Notes under the pieces: generated by a model
Database searches by the model: none
What the model saw: only the letters and a program-made list of their open reading frames with translations
What the model was told of the DNA's origin: nothing
Made by a program: the position numbers and the translations under genes
NCBI GenBank assembly: GCA_963708675.1
Contig: CAVPTO010000003.1
Span: forward strand, 2,170,001 to 2,234,000
Direction: 5' to 3'
DNA length: 64,000 nt
From: DATAXP01 sp963708675
Lineage (GTDB): Bacteria > Planctomycetota > Planctomycetia > Pirellulales > PNKZ01
Part shown: positions 9,994 to 18,228 of the stretch, in pieces
Layout of the letters: each line of letters opens with the position of its first letter
Position numbering within the stretch: the stretch's first letter is position 1

Positions 9994-10166
9994 CGCGACA
10001 CCTTGTTGTCGGTGTTGCGAAGCAACGAGTTGGCGCTGAGCGAATGCAGGATCACCGCGCCGCGTCGCGCCTCTTGTCGCCTGCGGCGACCCGGAGAACA
10101 AGTTGTCCGGGCTACCGTTTACATGGGTTCTTTAGACAACATCTGCAGTTTCATCCCATACTCAAT

Positions 10167-11141
10167 ATGAAATGCATTCCTCGATCCCTAGATGGCGCCT
10201 TTAATTCGTCCTCGCGATACTTGGTCGGCTTTTGTGTGATGGCGGCGCTTCTGATCGGCCTCCTCCATGTGAGTAGTTGTCGCGCGGAGAGTCCCGCCGC
10301 TTCAACCGTTCCACAAGGATTCGCGCCCTTGTTCGACGGGCAATCGTTCGCGGGTTGGCACTCCGTGCCGCGTCTTGGAGTGCCGAAGACGGCAAGCGAA
10401 GCGCTGGTCCCATCTAAGAAGACCCCGGCGAAGAGCGCGAAGGACAGCGCGACGGGCGTTTGGAATGTGCGCGACGGAGCGATCGAGGGTGGACAGGATG
10501 CGCAGCGATTCGTGCACCGCGAAGATGGCGTCGAGTGGGGCTATGGCAACTTTCTGATGTCGGATGCGACGTTTGGTGATTTCGAGTTGCTCGTCGACGC
10601 GCGACCGGACTGGCCTTGCGATACCGGCATCTACGTTCGCTCGACTACGCTGGGCCAGGGTTTTCAAATCCTGCTCGATCATCGAGGCGACGACCCGGCA
10701 GGCGTTGGCGGCAGCGTGGGATTTCTCTTCCTTCGAGGTATCGGCGGCTTCCGCGTCTCGCCGCACAATTTCCGCTGGACCGTTGGTGCCGATGGACGGC
10801 CCGCAGAGGTGCGGTTGATTCCCGGCACCGATGGCGTGACCAAGATGGAATTCGCGGCGACGAGCGAAGAGTTCCAGCGTGCGTGGCACATGAATGATTG
10901 GAATCGGTTCCGCATCCGCGTCGTGGGTGCGCTGCCTCGCATCACCGTGTGGATCAATGACGTGAAGATTTCCGAGTGCGACACTTCCGCGATCCAGTAT
11001 CCCGACTATCAACCCGCGGAAGTGCAAAAGCTGCTCGGGACGGCGGGACACATTGCCTTCGAGGTTCACGACGGCCCGTCCTGGCGCTCGGGTGTCGGCA
11101 ACGTGTCGCGCTGGAAAAACATCTTCATCAAACCGCTATAA
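10167..11141 (+). CDS. Secreted DUF1080 (3-keto-disaccharide hydrolase type) protein
   Basis: DUF1080 proteins adopt a concanavalin-like jelly roll and are greatly expanded in planctomycetes; some characterised members hydrolyse 3-keto-glycosides. ATG 10167 gives a 324-residue protein with a membrane-spanning signal sequence (FCVMAALLIGLLHVSSC, whose LLHVSSC end could be a lipobox). The domain starts GFAPLFDGQSFAGWHSV, the standard LFDGxxxxGW opening, and ends with the WKNIFIKPL strand. An insert near residues 80-100 (APKTA to SAKDSATG) is Lys/Ala-rich. The open frame continues upstream to 9990 but that part has no ribosome site. A second DUF1080 gene lies at 50849. Confidence 0.85.
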   Translation: MKCIPRSLDGAFNSSSRYLVGFCVMAALLIGLLHVSSCRAESPAASTVPQGFAPLFDGQSFAGWHSVPRLGVPKTASEALVPSKKTPAKSAKDSATGVWNVRDGAIEGGQDAQRFVHREDGVEWGYGNFLMSDATFGDFELLVDARPDWPCDTGIYVRSTTLGQGFQILLDHRGDDPAGVGGSVGFLFLRGIGGFRVSPHNFRWTVGADGRPAEVRLIPGTDGVTKMEFAATSEEFQRAWHMNDWNRFRIRVVGALPRITVWINDVKISECDTSAIQYPDYQPAEVQKLLGTAGHIAFEVHDGPSWRSGVGNVSRWKNIFIKPL

Positions 11142-11199
11142 GTGAAACAACGTCGCCGAACCAGCGAGTTGTTCTTCTGCGGCCGAGGAGTGTGCAACG

Positions 11200-11517
11200 A
11201 TGGTTGATCAGAACGGCCCCACGTATTTCGTCGTGTTTCAGTGTCCTGGGCCGAAGTGGGTTGCGGGTACGCCTTACAATGAGCAGCCGGAGTTTTGGGA
11301 CCATGTGAAATACATGGAAGAGTGCCATGCTAAGGGGAAGATCCTTCTGAGCGGCCCGTTCATGGAGGGCGTCGGTGTTATGGCGGCGGGCGGAATGACG
11401 GTGTTCAAGGCGGCAAATCTCGAGGAAGCCACCGCTCTCGGCACGGACGATCCCACCGTCAAATCCGGCATGCTCAAATTCGAGATCAAGCCGTGGTGGG
11501 TGCCGTTTCACGACTAA
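11200..11517 (+). CDS. YCII-family protein
   Basis: 105 residues of YCII-related (dimeric alpha-beta barrel) type, a fold shared with muconolactone isomerase-like enzymes. The family's active-site His is seen in FWDHVKYMEECHAKGKILLS, and the GGMTVFKAANLEEATAL segment matches the second half of the fold (GG-hydrophobic then helix of the AxxDP type). ATG 11200 follows a GAGGAG stretch. Cytoplasmic. Exact reaction unknown for most members. Confidence 0.8.
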   Translation: MVDQNGPTYFVVFQCPGPKWVAGTPYNEQPEFWDHVKYMEECHAKGKILLSGPFMEGVGVMAAGGMTVFKAANLEEATALGTDDPTVKSGMLKFEIKPWWVPFHD

Positions 11518-11609
11518 TCATCAGCTTCGATCGCGCTCGACCGTTGAACGAGCAACGGAGCTTTGCATTCACACAACGTGCGGACACACAAGCGAAATCG
11601 GATTGGCCG

Positions 11610-12735
11610 ATGGCTATTCGCAATCGTCAACAGTCACGGCTGGTGTTCGGATGCCTCGTGCTCGCTTTGAACCTCGCGGCGGCTTGTGCCGAAGACACGC
11701 AACCATCGTCGCCCGCGCTTGCCTTTGTTGCCGAATGGGGCCGACGAGGGGCTGAGCCGGGGCAGTTTCATTTTCCGATAGGCATTGCGGTCAATGCTGC
11801 GGATGAGGTGTATGTCACCGACAATATCAACAACCGTGTGCAGAAGTTCGACGGCAACGGAACGCTGTTGTCCCACTTCACCGTCCTGCCAAATCCAGGC
11901 GAGATCGCGCTGGACGAGAGTGGCAATCTCTACCTCTGTCAATTTCCAGGCGTCGCCGGCCAGCAAGGAAACGGGAGACCACTGTGTCTCGATGTATTCC
12001 CCCGACGGACGCATGCTCGGGCGGTGGGGCCAAAAGGGGACCGGCGAAGGTGAGTTCGATTGCCCCGGCGGCATCGCGATTGGCAGCGATGGCTCGGTGT
12101 TTGTCGCCGACCAGACGAATCATCGCGTCCAAGTATTCGACCGCTCGGGCAAGTTTCTGCGCCAGTGGGGCGTCTATGGCAACGACCCAGGCCAGTTCGG
12201 CGGCAAAGCCAATCGTAATTCGCGGGTCGGTGGGCCGCAGTTTCTAGTCGTCGACGCGGACGGCAACGTCTGGACGACTGAAGGCGCCAATTGCCGCGTT
12301 CAAAAGTTCACCCCCGATGGCAAAACCCTTCTCGCCTGGGGCACAAGCGATGACGCACCGGGCGGGTTCGGCGGCGGCTTCACCGGCTTGGTGGATAGGA
12401 AGTCGATCATGCGCGGTCCGATCGCACTTTGCTTCGACAAGGAGCGCCGCCTCTGGATCAGCGCGGTCTCGGGACGGGTACAGCAGTTCGAGCAGGACGG
12501 AAGTTTCGTGCGCGGACTGGACGAGGGACAGGGGACCAAGCCAGGCCACTTTTATGCACCGCACGGCGTGGCGTTCGACAGTAAGGGTCGATTGTACGTC
12601 GTCGACGCTCTTAACCACCGCGTGCAAAAGTTCGCAGTCGCCGATAACATGCCACGGCACGGCGAGGGGACCGACGGTGGCTCGGACGACGCAGTACTGA
12701 GTACTAAGTACTCGATACCGCCTACACCGCCATAA
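11610..12735 (+). CDS. Exported NHL-repeat beta-propeller protein, frame-shifted
   Basis: NHL repeats form a six-bladed propeller. ATG 11610 starts a signal peptide (LVFGCLVLALNLAAACAED; AAAC could be a lipobox). Blades are marked by GQFHFPIGIAVNAADEVYV, NNRVQKFDGNG, GEFDCPGGIAIGSDGSVFV, NHRVQVFDRSGKFLRQWG, CRVQKFTPDGKTLLAWG, GHFYAPHGVAFDSKGRLYV and NHRVQKFAV. The first frame runs to about 11945 and the second takes over before 11985 (DHCVSMYSPDGRMLGRWG); the join cannot be fixed by eye. The two parts give one full-length propeller, so a one-base error or recent mutation is likely. The C-terminal tail is low complexity. Confidence 0.75.
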
Positions 12736-12765
12736 CGCCGGTTGCATTCGATCGAACAACTTATC

Positions 12766-13350
12766 TCAGTTGGCGGAGTCGTTCGGCAGTGTCGACTTGT
12801 GGGCGCACAGCCGTAGTTTGCCATCAGCGCACTTCCGAAACACGAACGTCTTGTCCACTTTGATCTCTTCGCCGTTGCCGTTGGTGAGATAGACGTTGCC
12901 CATCGTGATCGCGACGTCGCCGTGGATTTGAATGCCGTTTTCGGCCGCATTGTTGTCGTAACGCACCTTGACCCAATCCTTCAACGCGAAGCCGGTGTCT
13001 TCCGGAAAGGCTTGATTGCCTCCGACGAAATAAGACAGAGCGCCTTCCTTCGTGCTTCGGAACGTGTTCTTGCCGAACGCCAAGGTTGGCCTGAAAAACA
13101 CTCTTCCTTCTTGGTAGTCGTACAGGTCGTCGATGAGTTGGCTCGCGACCCGCGTGTAGTCGCCGCCGTTCTGATGCACCTGACCGATTTGCACAAGCGC
13201 GTCGCACCACGCCTGTTGAGCAGCGTTCACGTCGCGCTCGGTGATCGACGCATTTTTGGGCTGGTCGACGCCGGCCGCGGTCGCAAACGAGAGATTCAAT
13301 CCGAGAATTACCGCGGTCAAAAGCGCGATAGTATAGCCGGATGTTTTCAT
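12766..13350 (-). CDS. Exported NTF2-like (SnoaL/DUF4440-type) protein
   Basis: 194 residues from ATG 13350, with GAGG eight bases upstream. Signal peptide TIALLTAVILGLNLSFATAAG. The mature part has DVNAAQQAWCDALVQIG, then FRPTLAFGKNTFRSTKEGALSYF and GFALKDWVKVRYDN, and ends TFVFRKCADGKLRLCAHKS. This pattern is typical of small periplasmic proteins often labelled phosphoribosyl-AMP cyclohydrolase in databases, a name I consider wrong because they lack HisI motifs. Fold likely NTF2-like. It lies 30 bases downstream of the Ntn-hydrolase gene on the same strand, so probably co-transcribed. Confidence 0.7.
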   Translation of the reverse strand: MKTSGYTIALLTAVILGLNLSFATAAGVDQPKNASITERDVNAAQQAWCDALVQIGQVHQNGGDYTRVASQLIDDLYDYQEGRVFFRPTLAFGKNTFRSTKEGALSYFVGGNQAFPEDTGFALKDWVKVRYDNNAAENGIQIHGDVAITMGNVYLTNGNGEEIKVDKTFVFRKCADGKLRLCAHKSTLPNDSAN

Positions 13351-13379
13351 GTGGATGCCCTCAGCCACCGGGTTACGAA

Positions 13380-14465
13380 CTATTTCGCCTGCGACGTCAC
13401 GTCAGCAAACTGGTCGCCATCTTGCATCGAAATCGTGCTGCAATTCGGCGCGTTGAAATTGATCTTCTTGAGGTCGACCTTGCGAATCGTTTGATTGTCG
13501 TAGGTGCGGAAGTAGTACGCGCCGTTGGTCATGTCGGCGTAGGTCGTCCACTGCGTCCGTTCGAGTGCGTTGCTGCCGCGATCTTCGACGTCGCCGATGA
13601 CGATGTCGAATGAGTTCAAAATGTGGGCGGCCAGGTTCACGCCGTCGTCACCCGTCTTGACCGGCTTGGCGAAGCGGCTGAAGGCCGTCGCACGAACGAA
13701 TCGCGACGGGCTCGAAAAATCGCCCGGAAGGCCAAAGAATCCCGAGCCTTGGCCGAACGGCGAGATCTGCATGCCGTCGATCTCTACCGTCGCGGCATTC
13801 AAGCGGCTCAGCCCGACGTAATTGTGCAGATTGGTCATGTGCCAATCGAACGTCGGTGCGTTGGTCATTACACCGACCGGGTTGTCGTACAGCCGACGCT
13901 TGCCGTCAATGTATTCGATCACCTGGCAGCCGCCCGAAGCGTCGTGCACGATGAAGTGCATCGGCGGAGCGAATCCCATCGACGGCAGCACGACGTTGCA
14001 CAACTCAACCTGGTCGAGAGCCTCGATCACTTCGGAGACCGACGCGCAACTCGTCAGCGCCCAGGTCATGAACTGCCAGGCGGCGATCGATTGCGACGCG
14101 TTCTTGTCGGAGACTTCGGGGAAGCTCGCAAACCCAGGGTGGTAGAACGCGCCGCAGGCGAGGCCGCGCTCGTTGACGCCGTCGACAATCAGCTCAAGAC
14201 CGGCCGTGTTGGCGCCGACCACTCCATACTTGCTCGTCCAGCGAAGGCCTTCGTGACCATCGGGCAACGTTCCCACGAACGACTTGCCGCGAGGAATGAT
14301 CAGGATGTTCGACTGCATGTCGGGAGCGAACTCCAACGTTCGGGCGTAGATCGCCGAGCCGTCGGTCGTGCGAAGGCGGATGCCCGTGCAGGCCTCGACC
14401 TGGGTTGGGGTGAAACATCCAACCGCGATCATCGCCAAACAGAGAGTGCGCAAAGCACGTCGCAT
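13380..14465 (-). CDS. Linear amide C-N hydrolase (choloylglycine hydrolase/penicillin acylase type)
   Basis: Ntn-hydrolase that cleaves amide bonds such as bile-salt conjugates, penicillin V or acyl-homoserine lactones. 361 residues. A signal peptide ends at VEA, so the mature protein begins at Cys26 in ACTGIRLRTTDG, the expected N-terminal nucleophile. Other family features: YARTLEFAPDMQS (Arg and Asp of the active site), LIVDGVNERGLACGAFYHPG, the Asn of MTNAPTFDWHMTNL and RFVRATAF near the C-terminus. Exported, so likely periplasmic. Substrate cannot be read from the sequence. The NTF2-like gene follows closely. Confidence 0.88.
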   Translation of the reverse strand: MRRALRTLCLAMIAVGCFTPTQVEACTGIRLRTTDGSAIYARTLEFAPDMQSNILIIPRGKSFVGTLPDGHEGLRWTSKYGVVGANTAGLELIVDGVNERGLACGAFYHPGFASFPEVSDKNASQSIAAWQFMTWALTSCASVSEVIEALDQVELCNVVLPSMGFAPPMHFIVHDASGGCQVIEYIDGKRRLYDNPVGVMTNAPTFDWHMTNLHNYVGLSRLNAATVEIDGMQISPFGQGSGFFGLPGDFSSPSRFVRATAFSRFAKPVKTGDDGVNLAAHILNSFDIVIGDVEDRGSNALERTQWTTYADMTNGAYYFRTYDNQTIRKVDLKKINFNAPNCSTISMQDGDQFADVTSQAK

Positions 14466-14547
14466 GATTCGTTCCTCGTAATGGGTACCTGACTGCCACG
14501 TCGCTCGACCGGCTTCGACGTGGAACCATGCAAGTCTAGGTCGCCGA

Positions 14548-15753
14548 TCAGCGTTCGGAGGCGCGATCGCGAGGCCCGAACAGGGCGATACTGGCGGTAA
14601 AGCCGTGCAAGAAGTTACGCCCGCCGATGGGGCCGATCTCGCCCTGCGCGAAGAACCCGGCTATGGGCAATTTGCCCAGACGCTGCTCGAGCGCTGCGGC
14701 GTCGTGGTTCGGCTCGGGGAACAATCGCGTGCCGCGACCGTTACAGGTGAAGAGCAGGGCGCCGGCGCTTTTATCATCGTTGGGCTTCGCGACGGTCGCC
14801 AGCAGTTCGCGCAAATCTTCGTCGGCAGTCGTGGCGTCGCGGACGTGAAACTGCACAGTCTGCCCGACGCGCACGAAGTCACCAATCGCGATCGCGCCGC
14901 TCGTGCGGTCCGCGCCGAGGCAGTTACGCACCAGGAAGTCGCCGCGTTTGAAACCTTCCTGGTATTCGTTCGTCACGAGGCCGAGGTGCACGCCGCGTTG
15001 CACGAGTTGCTGTTCGTGCGGTTCGAGCGTGTTGAACAGCTCTTGCAGCTGCGTCATCGCCGGTCGACCACCGAGTTCGTACAGGACGTTGCCATCAGCG
15101 CGCGTGACGATCATCGGACGACCGATCGGGCGGCAACCTTGCGAGACGATCGAACGCACGTGAACGTCACCGTCGACGAGCACTGCGACAGCGCCACTAT
15201 CGAATGCTTCGTTGCCGAGGGCGTCGCTTTTCAAAAAGATGCGGTTCTCGCCCGGAGCCGCGGCGCCGCTGGCCATGCCGCCCAAAATCGGCACGCCCGG
15301 CTGCGTCTCGCCGAGTCGTTCGAGCAGCGCGTCGGCGGGAAAGCTGAACGGGTCGGCCAACAGAATCATCGCCGAGTCGGTTGGCCACTTCGGCGGCAAG
15401 TCGTCGGGCCAGCCTGTGAACGTTCCGCCGTCGGGCGTGCGCTCGAAGTTCAATCGCATCGGCCGCAGCGTCACGCCTGGCAACTGCGCCAACCACAGCG
15501 AGATGGCCGGCTCGCCTTCGATTTCGCGCCCCGTGCCGACGATCGATTCGCCCGTGCAACCGATAAGCAGTTTCGGATGCAGCCGCTCGTCGATGGTCGA
15601 CAACATCGCGGCATAGTCGGGGCCGTGATGATGCGACACGAACAGCACCGCGAGATCGGCCGGGCCGTCGAGTTGCTGCGAGCATGTCTCGCAAACTTCG
15701 TCGATCGCGGCGGAAGTATCGGCTTTATCGGAGATTGCCGAAGCGAATCGCAT
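14548..15753 (-). CDS. FIST-domain sensory protein
   Basis: 401 residues containing FIST_N (about 30-220) and FIST_C (about 225-380) domains, a module thought to bind small ligands such as amino acids in signal transduction. Seen: LAVLFVSHHHGPDYAAML, LLIGCTGESIVGTGREIE (the GC-x-GE loop of FIST_N), PILGGMASGAAAPGENRIF and, in FIST_C, GALLFTCNGRGTRLFPEPNHDA followed by GFFAQGEIGPIGGRNFLHGF, the characteristic CNGRG and GEIGP motifs. No kinase or output domain is attached. Many planctomycetes and cyanobacteria have such stand-alone forms. Cytoplasmic. Confidence 0.9.
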   Translation of the reverse strand: MRFASAISDKADTSAAIDEVCETCSQQLDGPADLAVLFVSHHHGPDYAAMLSTIDERLHPKLLIGCTGESIVGTGREIEGEPAISLWLAQLPGVTLRPMRLNFERTPDGGTFTGWPDDLPPKWPTDSAMILLADPFSFPADALLERLGETQPGVPILGGMASGAAAPGENRIFLKSDALGNEAFDSGAVAVLVDGDVHVRSIVSQGCRPIGRPMIVTRADGNVLYELGGRPAMTQLQELFNTLEPHEQQLVQRGVHLGLVTNEYQEGFKRGDFLVRNCLGADRTSGAIAIGDFVRVGQTVQFHVRDATTADEDLRELLATVAKPNDDKSAGALLFTCNGRGTRLFPEPNHDAAALEQRLGKLPIAGFFAQGEIGPIGGRNFLHGFTASIALFGPRDRASER

Positions 15754-15819
15754 GGTCCTTGATTACTCCACGTCGGGCTTACGCCTCGACGCTCGCCGAG
15801 ATGAATGACTTTTCACCGA

Positions 15820-16824
15820 CTACTTGTCGTACAACGCGACGACCGTTTTGCCGTCGGCAGTGATGTAGCCGCGGTACATGCCTTCGGTGTTGTAGGCGGC
15901 GCTGAAGTTGCCTTTGCGATCGAGCGCGATCAGGCCGCCTTCGCCACCGGCGGGCTTGAGTTGGCCGTTGATCACGTTGTCGGCCGCCTTCTCGATCGGC
16001 AGGCCGCGATATTTCATCAAGGCGTTCACCTCATGCGCGACCGCCCAGCGGATGAAGAACTCGCCGTGTCCGGTGCACGAAACCGCCGCCCCTTCGTTGT
16101 CGGCGTAGGTGCCGGCTCCGATGATCGGCGAATCGCCGACGCGACCGAAGGCTTTGTTCGTCATGCCTCCGGTGCTCGTGCCGGCCACCAGGTTGCCGTC
16201 TTCGCCGAGGGCGATCGCGCCAACAGTGCCGAACTCGTGCTTGGGCATGACCGGGTTCACGTAGCGAGATTGATCGCTCTTGGGGTCGCGTTCTTGTTCC
16301 CATCGCTTCTGAATGTCGCGCCAGCGAGGCTCGGTCCAAAAGTACGACGGGTCGACGATCTCGAGATTGTTGCGCGTGGCGAACACCTCGGCCCCACGAC
16401 CGATGAGCAGCACGTGCTTCGATTTTTCCATGACCGCACGGGCGGCTGTGATCGGGTTCTTCACGATCGTCACGCTCGCCACCGCGCCGGCCCGTTTCGT
16501 CTTGCCTTCCATGATCGAGGCGTCGAGCTCGTTGCGACCCTCGTGCGTGAAGACCGCCCCGCGACCAGCGTTGAACAACGGCGAATCTTCGAGCACGCGA
16601 ATCGCCGCCTCGACGCCATCGAGCCCGACGGCGTTCGGTTTTTTGAGAGCGGCGTAGCCGGCCTTGAGCGCCTGTTCAAGCGCGGGACGCAGTTGAGCTT
16701 CGAGCTCGGGCGTCATGTCTTTGCGATCGACGCCAATGCCGCCGTGAATCGCGAGCACCACGTTGGCGACCGGTCCGTCAGCAGCCATGAGTTGGTTCGT
16801 CCATGCCAGAAAAGCGAACATCAT
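15820..16824 (-). CDS. Exported isoaspartyl peptidase/L-asparaginase (Ntn-hydrolase)
   Basis: Plant-type (family T2) asparaginase that removes N-terminal isoaspartyl residues or hydrolyses asparagine. The precursor self-cleaves before a Thr; here the nucleophile is the Thr in HEFGTVGAIALGEDGN, followed by AGTSTGGMTNK. The start of the fold is LAIHGGIGV, and SPLFNAGRGAVFTHEG is the usual substrate loop. Final GEFFIRWAVAHEV and GGEGGLIALD match the beta subunit. Start at ATG 16824 gives 334 residues with a signal peptide (FAFLAWTNQLMAA). An upstream in-frame extension passes through repeat family E and is not coding. It lies downstream of two amidohydrolase genes on the same strand. Confidence 0.9.
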   Translation of the reverse strand: MMFAFLAWTNQLMAADGPVANVVLAIHGGIGVDRKDMTPELEAQLRPALEQALKAGYAALKKPNAVGLDGVEAAIRVLEDSPLFNAGRGAVFTHEGRNELDASIMEGKTKRAGAVASVTIVKNPITAARAVMEKSKHVLLIGRGAEVFATRNNLEIVDPSYFWTEPRWRDIQKRWEQERDPKSDQSRYVNPVMPKHEFGTVGAIALGEDGNLVAGTSTGGMTNKAFGRVGDSPIIGAGTYADNEGAAVSCTGHGEFFIRWAVAHEVNALMKYRGLPIEKAADNVINGQLKPAGGEGGLIALDRKGNFSAAYNTEGMYRGYITADGKTVVALYDK

Positions 16825-16825
16825 A

Positions 16826-16908
16826 GCAAATGACGAACAGCGAATGACGAATGCCGAACGATCGAGCCGCGTGTCATTCGTCATTTGACTTTCGACATTC
16901 GTCATTGC
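16826..16908. repeat. Repeat family E, copy 1 (ATTCGTCATT units)
   Basis: Several units of TGACGAATGTCGA, ATTCGTCATT and TTTGACTTTCGACATTC in both orientations. The upstream gene's stop codon (TGA, minus strand 16904-16902) is the start of one TGACGAATGTCGA unit. A second element of the same make-up is at 25855-25956. Confidence 0.8.
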
Positions 16909-18228
16909 CCAAGCCTCCGGTATTTTTCCTGATACTTCTCCCACAGCCGTTTCTGGCGGTCGGACAAGTCGACGCGGCGGCCTTCGATGAACGCCATCGT
17001 CACTTGCGTAGGAATCTCGAGCGGATCGCCGGTCGTGACGATCAGCGTCGCGTCTTTGCCGGCCGACAGCGAGCCGAGGCGATCGCCGAGACCGAGGAGT
17101 TCGGCAGGATACAACGTCACCGCCTTGAGCGCCTCGTCGGCCGGCAGACCAAACGCGGTGGCGGTGCCGGCGTGATAGGCGAGATTGCGGACGTTGCCCA
17201 TGCGACCTTGGCCGGTGATGCAAAAGCGAATACCCGCCTCGTGCAGTTGAGCAGGCACCGTGAAGGCCGTGTCGTACGGATCGTCGCGACGTAGCGGCAG
17301 ACGGTATACGCCGCTGATGAGCACGGGAATCTCATACTTCTTCAGTAGCTCGATCGTGCGCGGGGCATCGTAGCCGCCGGCGAGCATGATGCGGAAGCCT
17401 TCCTGCTGCGCCCACGCGACGGCCGATTGAATCTGCTGCACTTCGTCGGCATACACGATGACGGGAATCTTGCGTTCGAAGACCGGGATCATCGCGTCCC
17501 ATCGGGCATCGAACGGGAGGTTGCGCACAACAGACCCAGGGCCAGCAGGCCCTGGGCTTCGGCGCAATCCAATACGCGCGGGCATCGTTCACCGCGCGGC
17601 GAATCTCAGCCAGCGACTTATCGCGATTCGAAATCTGCTCTTCCGCCGTCTCTTCCATCCTCCACGTGTGAATCGGCGCCATGCGAGGCCAATAGACGTG
17701 CATCGCCACGTTCGGCGCGACGGCCATGTCTTCCCACGTCCAACCGTCGAGTTGCATCACGCTCGACGTGCCCGCCAACAGCCCGCCGCTCGGGGCCGTG
17801 AGCGCCAACAGCACTCCACCGCTGCGCGTGACGGGAATCAATTCGCTGTCGGGGTTGAACGCGACTTGCGACTGGGCGTTCGGATTGATCTGTCCCGTCT
17901 CTTGTTCGTCGACCGTGCCGCGCACGGAGTTGATCTCGACGAGCCCCAACGACGTCAGGGCGTCGAACAACCCGGGATATACGTGCTTGCCACTCACATC
18001 GATGCGTTCGACGTTCGCGGGCAACGCAACGTCCTTGCCGACGGCGGTGATCTTTCCGCCTTCGAAAAGCACGACGCCTTCGACAATGTCGGGGCCCGAC
18101 ACCGGATGCACCGTGCCGCCGACGAGCGCGATCGGTTTCGTCTGCGGAGCGCCGGGAACAATGTCGGTGGCGTGCACGACGGTGCAGATCAACGACGTCG
18201 CCACGAATAACAACACGCGAATTATCAT
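16902..18228 (-). pseudogene. Exported amidohydrolase interrupted by a family C palindrome
   Basis: Imidazolonepropionase-like amidohydrolase. The 5' part (18228 to about 17571) has a signal peptide, KPIALVGGTVHPVSG, then KHVYPGLFDALTSLGLVEIN; the position that normally holds HxH metal ligands is DALTS, so metal ligands are missing. The 3' part (about 17520 to 16902) has LPFDARWDAMIPVFERKIPV, ADEVQQIQSAVAWAQ, LISGVYRLPLRRDDPYDTAF and LGSLSAGKDATLIVTTGDPL. Between them is a CCCAGGGCC hairpin repeat that changes the frame. Start ATG directly follows the TAG of the upstream amidohydrolase gene, so they are coupled. Whether the two halves still make protein is unknown. Confidence 0.8.
17523..17570. 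repeat. Repeat family C, copy 1, inside the amidohydrolase gene
   Basis: Hairpin GACCCAGGGCCAGCAGGCCCTGGGCTTCGG type with GCGCACAAC on its left. The same hairpin and GCGCACAAC flank occur in intergenic copies at 33147-33233 and 36274-36525. Here it separates DARAY from LPFDARWDAMIPVF of one protein. Confidence 0.85.

Noticed and set aside
9990..10166. N-terminal extension of the first DUF1080 protein
   Set aside because: No hydrophobic or conserved sequence; the signal peptide starts after ATG 10167.
12766..13350. Annotation as phosphoribosyl-AMP cyclohydrolase
   Set aside because: Similar proteins carry this name, but the sequence has a signal peptide and none of the HisI zinc motifs.
14605..15762. 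385-codon plus-strand open frame opposite the FIST gene
   Set aside because: Shadow frame; no motif or ribosome site, while the minus strand shows intact FIST motifs.
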